A stretch of 8,722 bases of DNA, taken from NCBI GenBank assembly GCA_964423615.1, contig CAYRFQ010000172.1, positions 1 through 8,722 on the forward strand, in the 5' to 3' direction. This document shows positions 5,889 through 8,722 of this stretch, piece after piece. A program made the position numbers and the translations under genes. The notes beneath the pieces were generated by a model that had not been told where the DNA came from, did not search any database, and saw only the letters and a program-made list of their open reading frames with translations. This DNA is from CAYRFQ01 sp964423615 (GTDB lineage Bacteria > Planctomycetota > Planctomycetia > Gemmatales > Gemmataceae). Each line of letters begins with the position of its first letter. Position 1 is the stretch's first letter.

Positions 5889-6644
5889 ATGCGCAAAATG
5901 TTCGTTGCCGGCAACTGGAAAATGAACACAACGGCCCAGGCAGCCCACGATTTGGCCAAGGCCATCGTTCAAGGCGTAGGAGCGGGTCCGTCGACCACAG
6001 TGGCCATGTGTCCGCCGTTTCCTTACCTCGCAAAAGTCGCCGAAGTCGTCCAAGGCAGCCCGGTTGCCCTCGGGGCCCAGAACATTTATCCCGAAGAAAA
6101 AGGAGCTTTCACCGGCGAAGTCAGCGCGGCAATGTTGCTCGACGTTGGGTGTCAGTATGTCATCCTCGGCCACAGCGAACGCCGGCACGTCATCGGTGAG
6201 ACCGACGAGTTCATCAACCAGAAGGTGAAGTTCGCCATCGCTGCCGGTTTGCAAGTCATCTTTTGTGTTGGTGAAAAACTCGAAGAACGCGAGGGCAATC
6301 AAACCGAAGCCGTTCTCAACACGCAGGTCACCAAGGGACTCGATGGCGTCACGGCCGAACAACTCTCGAAACTCGTCATCGCCTACGAACCCGTTTGGGC
6401 CATCGGCACGGGCAAGACGGCCACACCGGACCAGGCTCAGGAAGCCCATGCGTTCTTGCGGAAACGCATTGGGGAACTCTACTCAGCCGACGTTGCGCAA
6501 AACCTCGTAATGCAGTACGGCGGCAGCGTAAAGCCAGAGAACGCCAAGGAACTTTTGGGCCAACCTGACGTTGACGGTGCCCTCGTTGGAGGAGCTAGCC
6601 TCAAGCCCGATCAGTTCGTTGCGATCATCCAGGCCGCAGGCTAA
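5889..6644 (+). CDS. tpiA: Triose-phosphate isomerase
   Basis: This 251-aa cytoplasmic enzyme interconverts dihydroxyacetone phosphate and glyceraldehyde 3-phosphate in glycolysis and gluconeogenesis. The length is normal and every catalytic feature is present: AGNWKMN with Asn9 and Lys11, His95 in GHSERR, the general base Glu167 in AYEPVWAIGTGKTA, whose second part is the mobile loop 6, and the phosphate-binding YGGSVKPEN (210-218) and GALVGGASL (230-238). The ATG at 5889 has a strong AAGGAG ribosome binding site (5875-5880) with 8-nt spacing, and an alternative start is unlikely. It diverges from the metal operon across 352 bp. No clear promoter is seen; a weak TATAGC lies at 5806. No other glycolytic gene is adjacent in the window. 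The gene is intact. Confidence 0.98.
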   Translation: MRKMFVAGNWKMNTTAQAAHDLAKAIVQGVGAGPSTTVAMCPPFPYLAKVAEVVQGSPVALGAQNIYPEEKGAFTGEVSAAMLLDVGCQYVILGHSERRHVIGETDEFINQKVKFAIAAGLQVIFCVGEKLEEREGNQTEAVLNTQVTKGLDGVTAEQLSKLVIAYEPVWAIGTGKTATPDQAQEAHAFLRKRIGELYSADVAQNLVMQYGGSVKPENAKELLGQPDVDGALVGGASLKPDQFVAIIQAAG

Positions 6645-6648
6645 TTCG

Positions 6649-6711
6649 TTTCGAAAATGCGAACGGTTCGAGTATCATCATACAGAACCGTTCCCCCCTA
6701 TCCTTTCGAAA
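6649..6711. repeat. Nested inverted repeats between tpiA and the next gene
   Basis: The palindrome TTTCGAAA occurs at 6649-6656 and again at 6704-6711. Between the two copies lie the arms GAACGGTTC (6661-6669) and GAACCGTTC (6685-6693), separated by 15 nt, so the whole stretch has two layers of symmetry. The hairpin is followed by a C run rather than a T run, so it is not a canonical terminator. It fills the 83-bp gap after tpiA and could be an attenuating hairpin or operator. Confidence 0.55.
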
Positions 6712-6727
6712 TCAGAGAAACCGACCT

Positions 6728-7102
6728 ATGCGTTCTATCCTTTCCTTAATCATGTTGTTCGTCGTGGCAGTCGTTGCATCCGGCCAAGAAGGTAAAGAGA
6801 AACCATTCCCTGGAAAGTACATGCTGCCCGATGCGGATTTCGTCGTGATGTTGAACCTGAAGCAGTTCCGCAACACCCCGATATACAAGAAGCATCACAA
6901 GAAAGACCTCGAGAAACTCGTTGGCCTGGAACCAGTGGCTCAGATGCTGCGCGAGCTGGGTTTGAATCCCCTGCAAGACATCGACCATGTCTGTATGGCC
7001 GAAGGGCGAAGCTGTTTTTCCAAGGACAAAAGGGAGGGACCGTACGTCGTCGTGCGTGGCCGATTCGATTCGAATAAACTTCAAGCCGCCGCCAAGAAAT
7101 GA
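6728..7102 (+). CDS. Short secreted planctomycete-type protein, probably C-terminally truncated
   Basis: The function is unknown. The 124-aa protein begins with a clear signal peptide (hydrophobic 4-17, likely cut after ASG near residue 19). The mature part contains KYMLPDADFVVMLNLKQFRNTPIYKK (30-55), a LRELGLNPLQDIDHVCMA segment and GPYVVVRGRFDSNKLQAAAKK. From memory this matches the N-terminal domain of planctomycete exported proteins of roughly 300 residues, which normally continue with a second lobe; here the chain stops at a TGA directly after the first. The stop overlaps an ATG (ATGA) opening a 42-codon frame to 7227 with coding-like third positions, so a lost base may have cut the gene. 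The ribosome binding site is weak (AGAGAAA). It follows tpiA by 83 bp on the same strand. Confidence 0.7.
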   Translation: MRSILSLIMLFVVAVVASGQEGKEKPFPGKYMLPDADFVVMLNLKQFRNTPIYKKHHKKDLEKLVGLEPVAQMLRELGLNPLQDIDHVCMAEGRSCFSKDKREGPYVVVRGRFDSNKLQAAAKK

Positions 7103-7260
7103 CGAACTTCGGCACGCCTTCCGATCAACGGTTGACCACTCGAATCGGCTCGGCCGAAGTCGCCAACTTGCCGCAACTCAAACTGACAGACCCAGCCACG
7201 AAATCAGACCCAGTGTCCGTGTTGTGATGGCCCATGGCCTTCCTTGAGAGATTCCATTGT

Positions 7261-7292
7261 TTGCCGTGACGCTGGTTCTACCCGTGTATAAT
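7261..7292 (+). promoter_or_regulatory. Probable promoter of the propeller-protein gene
   Basis: A perfect TATAAT -10 box lies at 7287-7292, 52 bp before the ATG at 7344. The -35 is imperfect: TTGCCG (7261-7266) gives a 20-bp spacer and GTGACG (7266-7271) a 15-bp one. The -10 box is the main support. Confidence 0.45.
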
Positions 7293-7343
7293 GTTTGTGG
7301 TCCGAGCAAACTTACAGCCAGCCACTCACCAAAGGAGACGTCT

Positions 7344-8408
7344 ATGTTTTGGTCCGTTGCGGCCTTTTTTGCCCTTACCTTACAGCCTTCCTTGAATCTC
7401 CAACTACCTTCCCCCAAGAAAACCGATGTCAAGAAGCTCGAATCACAATACTTGAAGAACATCAAACAGGTGACAAGCGGGTTCATGCGTGCTGGCGAGG
7501 GGTACTTTTCCCCGAATGGAAAGTGGATCATTTACCAAGCCGAAATGCGTGGTGTCAACAATCCGTTCTACCAGATTTTCATGCAGAAGCTCGCTACGCC
7601 CCCCCAGCTCAAACGCGTGAGCACCGGCGCTGGGAAATGCACTTGTAGTTATTTCCATCCGAACGGAAAGAAGATCATCTTCGCAAGCAGTCATCTCGAC
7701 CCTGACGTCGTCAAACATTACAAGGTCGAGTACGAAGCTCGTGCAGAAGCCAAAAAGATCGGGAAACGACGGCGTTACGTTTGGGACTTCGATCCCTACA
7801 TGGAGATTTTCGAAGCTGACCTTGATGGGAAAAAGTTGAAACGGCTCACCAACTCGAAGGGCTACGACGCCGAGGGAGCCTACTCGGCGGACGGCAAGCA
7901 AATTGTCTTCTGCTCGAATCGTTCGGGCAAAGAAAATCTCGAGTTGTACATCATGAACTCCGATGGAACGAACGTCCGGCAACTCACCGATGCCCCGAAG
8001 TGTTACAACGGCGGGCCGTTCTTCTCTCCCGATGGAAAGCGAGTCATCTTCCGAAGTGATCGCGAGAAGAAAGATCACCTGCAACTGTATGTCATTAACA
8101 GCGACGGGACGGGTGAGAAAGCGTTGACCGACAACTTGAATTGGGTCTACTGGGCACCGTACTGGTACAAGGACAGCAAACACATCGTTTACACGGCAGC
8201 AAACCACGCCGTCCCTGGCCGACCCAACTATGACCTCTACTGGATGAACATCGAGACCGGAAAGACGGTGCGGCTCACCCATGACCCTGCCGCCGACGTG
8301 TTGCCTGTCTTCAGCCCCGACGGAACGAAGTTGATGTGGACCTCGCGACGTACACCCAGTCGCACGTCGCAGTTATTCATCGCCGACTTTACACCGCCAG
8401 AAGAGTAG
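7344..8408 (+). CDS. Secreted six-blade PD40 (TolB-like) beta-propeller protein
   Basis: This 354-aa protein has the WD40-like PD40 repeats found in TolB and the propeller domain of prolyl oligopeptidase-type enzymes. Six blade motifs are visible: SPNGK (56-60), HPNGK (105-109), SADGK (181-185), SPDGK (228-232), YKDSK (275-279) and SPDGT (324-328), each followed by a hydrophobic strand such as IVFCSNRSG. NSDGT turns at 205-209 and 252-256 fit the family. Residues 118-150 form a charged insert (KVEYEARAEAKKIGKRRRY) between blades two and three. The N-terminus (MFWSVAAFFALTLQPSLNLQ) suggests a signal peptide. The ATG at 7344 is chosen for its AAAGGAG ribosome binding site (7331-7337, 6-nt spacer); an in-frame upstream start at 7257 has none. 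There is no catalytic domain, so it is probably a binding or scaffold protein rather than an enzyme. The gene is intact. Confidence 0.9.
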   Translation: MFWSVAAFFALTLQPSLNLQLPSPKKTDVKKLESQYLKNIKQVTSGFMRAGEGYFSPNGKWIIYQAEMRGVNNPFYQIFMQKLATPPQLKRVSTGAGKCTCSYFHPNGKKIIFASSHLDPDVVKHYKVEYEARAEAKKIGKRRRYVWDFDPYMEIFEADLDGKKLKRLTNSKGYDAEGAYSADGKQIVFCSNRSGKENLELYIMNSDGTNVRQLTDAPKCYNGGPFFSPDGKRVIFRSDREKKDHLQLYVINSDGTGEKALTDNLNWVYWAPYWYKDSKHIVYTAANHAVPGRPNYDLYWMNIETGKTVRLTHDPAADVLPVFSPDGTKLMWTSRRTPSRTSQLFIADFTPPEE

Positions 8409-8462
8409 ACGAAGACGAGTAATCTTCACGCTGGGATCCAACCCGGTCCAACCCACTCGTAT

Positions 8463-8482
8463 TTCCAACCAGTTGTTTGGAA
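8463..8482. repeat. Small hairpin after the propeller gene
   Basis: TTCCAA (8463-8468) and TTGGAA (8477-8482) can pair around an 8-nt loop. No T run follows. It is weak as a terminator and is recorded because it is one of the few structures in the right-hand intergenic region. Confidence 0.3.
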
Positions 8483-8505
8483 CTGACAGCCCTGCGGCCC
8501 AGCGT

Positions 8506-8530
8506 AACCTCTCGAAACGCAAGCGAGGTT
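8506..8530 (+). terminator. Possible terminator hairpin of the propeller gene
   Basis: AACCT (8506-8510) and AGGTT (8526-8530) pair, with an inner CG/CG pair past a 2-nt bulge and the loop AAACGCAAG. A short TTTC follows. Hairpins with CGAAACGCAAGCGAGG cores are, from memory, frequent in planctomycete intergenic DNA. The T run is too short to call it firmly. Confidence 0.4.
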
Positions 8531-8597
8531 TCATAGAGCGATTCCCGGTTGTATTGAGTACAGTTTTCGTTTGTAAAGTCCTTCTCCCCGCTCGGTT

Positions 8598-8722
8598 AGT
8601 CGGCTCAACAAGTGTCGTGGTTTCGATTTTCAGCCCCGAAGGAGCGATAGATCCTAGCCGTGGGTGTGAACCCGCGGAACTCTTTGGGCAGTCGGCTCAA
8701 CAAGTGTCGTGGTTTCGATTTT
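8598..8722 (+). repeat. 92-bp-period direct repeat, continuing past the window
   Basis: An identical 33-bp sequence occurs at 8598-8630 and 8690-8722, beginning AGTCGGCTCAACAAG and ending GGTTTCGATTTT. The second copy ends at the last base, so the repeat may be longer. The 59 bp between the copies hold the hairpin element of 8635-8679. This looks like the start of a tandem array with a unit of about 92 bp. The spacer is too long for a typical CRISPR. Confidence 0.75.
8635..8679 (+). repeat. Hairpin-bearing repeat element, copy B (related to 5694-5738)
   Basis: This has the same layout as copy A. A CGAAGGAGCG stretch is followed by AGATCCTAGCC, an 8-bp stem with a GTGA loop (8658-8677) and GGAA. 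The stem pairs throughout with one T-G wobble. At three stem pairs (third, seventh and eighth) both partners differ from copy A and pairing is kept, which points to selection on structure. A second small hairpin, GCCCC-GAA-GGAGC (8633-8645, one mismatch), precedes it. Confidence 0.65.

Noticed and set aside
5571..6449. 292-codon minus-strand open frame opposite tpiA
   Set aside because: It lies antisense to an intact, motif-complete triose-phosphate isomerase and across the intergenic hairpins; its translation has no domain.
7443..8282. 279-codon minus-strand open frame opposite the propeller gene
   Set aside because: It mirrors the codon bias of the real plus-strand gene, and the repeated 'VRRVG' and 'SIGREE' patterns are reverse images of the PD40 repeats.
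8598..8722. CRISPR array
   Set aside because: Only two repeats are visible, the 59-bp spacer is longer than normal, the spacer itself is a repeat family member, and no cas gene is present.

Overview
This 8.7 kb window of moderate GC content looks like chromosomal DNA of a planctomycete, possibly a Gemmataceae-like lineage. That placement is inference from memory of protein families, not a search. It rests on a small planctomycete-type helix-turn-helix protein, a secreted 'MLPDADFVVMLNLKQFRNTP' family protein, a signal-peptide esterase, a PD40 propeller protein, and hairpin-bearing intergenic repeats of a style common in that phylum. No tRNA, rRNA, CRISPR array, insertion sequence or phage gene was seen.

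Left part (1-2575, minus strand). A secreted alpha/beta-hydrolase esterase (2536-1421) is followed by an endonuclease/exonuclease/phosphatase (EEP) family gene (1258-256). A third gene starts inside the end of the EEP gene and runs off the left edge. The EEP gene keeps its recognisable catalytic motifs but is broken by one extra base near 964. The third gene appears to carry two further +1 shifts. This pair is therefore either freshly decaying or contains sequence errors.

Middle (2576-5608). A gap of about 700 bp holds three tandem 16-17 bp repeats just upstream of the esterase and two perfect dyads. It ends at a 70-aa plus-strand protein resembling sigma-factor region 4, closed by a strong bidirectional terminator. 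Facing it is a minus-strand operon for metal uptake: a lipoprotein metal-binding protein and an ABC ATPase overlapping by 4 bp, with a good sigma70-type promoter. The expected membrane permease is not beside them.

Right part (5889-8722, plus strand). Triose-phosphate isomerase (tpiA) is intact. It is followed by a nested inverted repeat, a short secreted protein that looks C-terminally truncated, and an intact secreted six-blade PD40/TolB-like propeller protein with its own TATAAT promoter. The last 130 bp begin a 92-bp-period repeat.

The most notable non-coding signal is a pair of about 45-nt elements, upstream of tpiA (5694-5738) and at the right end (8635-8679). They align without gaps at about 70% identity, and their central 8-bp stems differ by compensatory changes, which suggests a dispersed, structure-conserved repeat family. 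No wholly new multi-gene system was evident.
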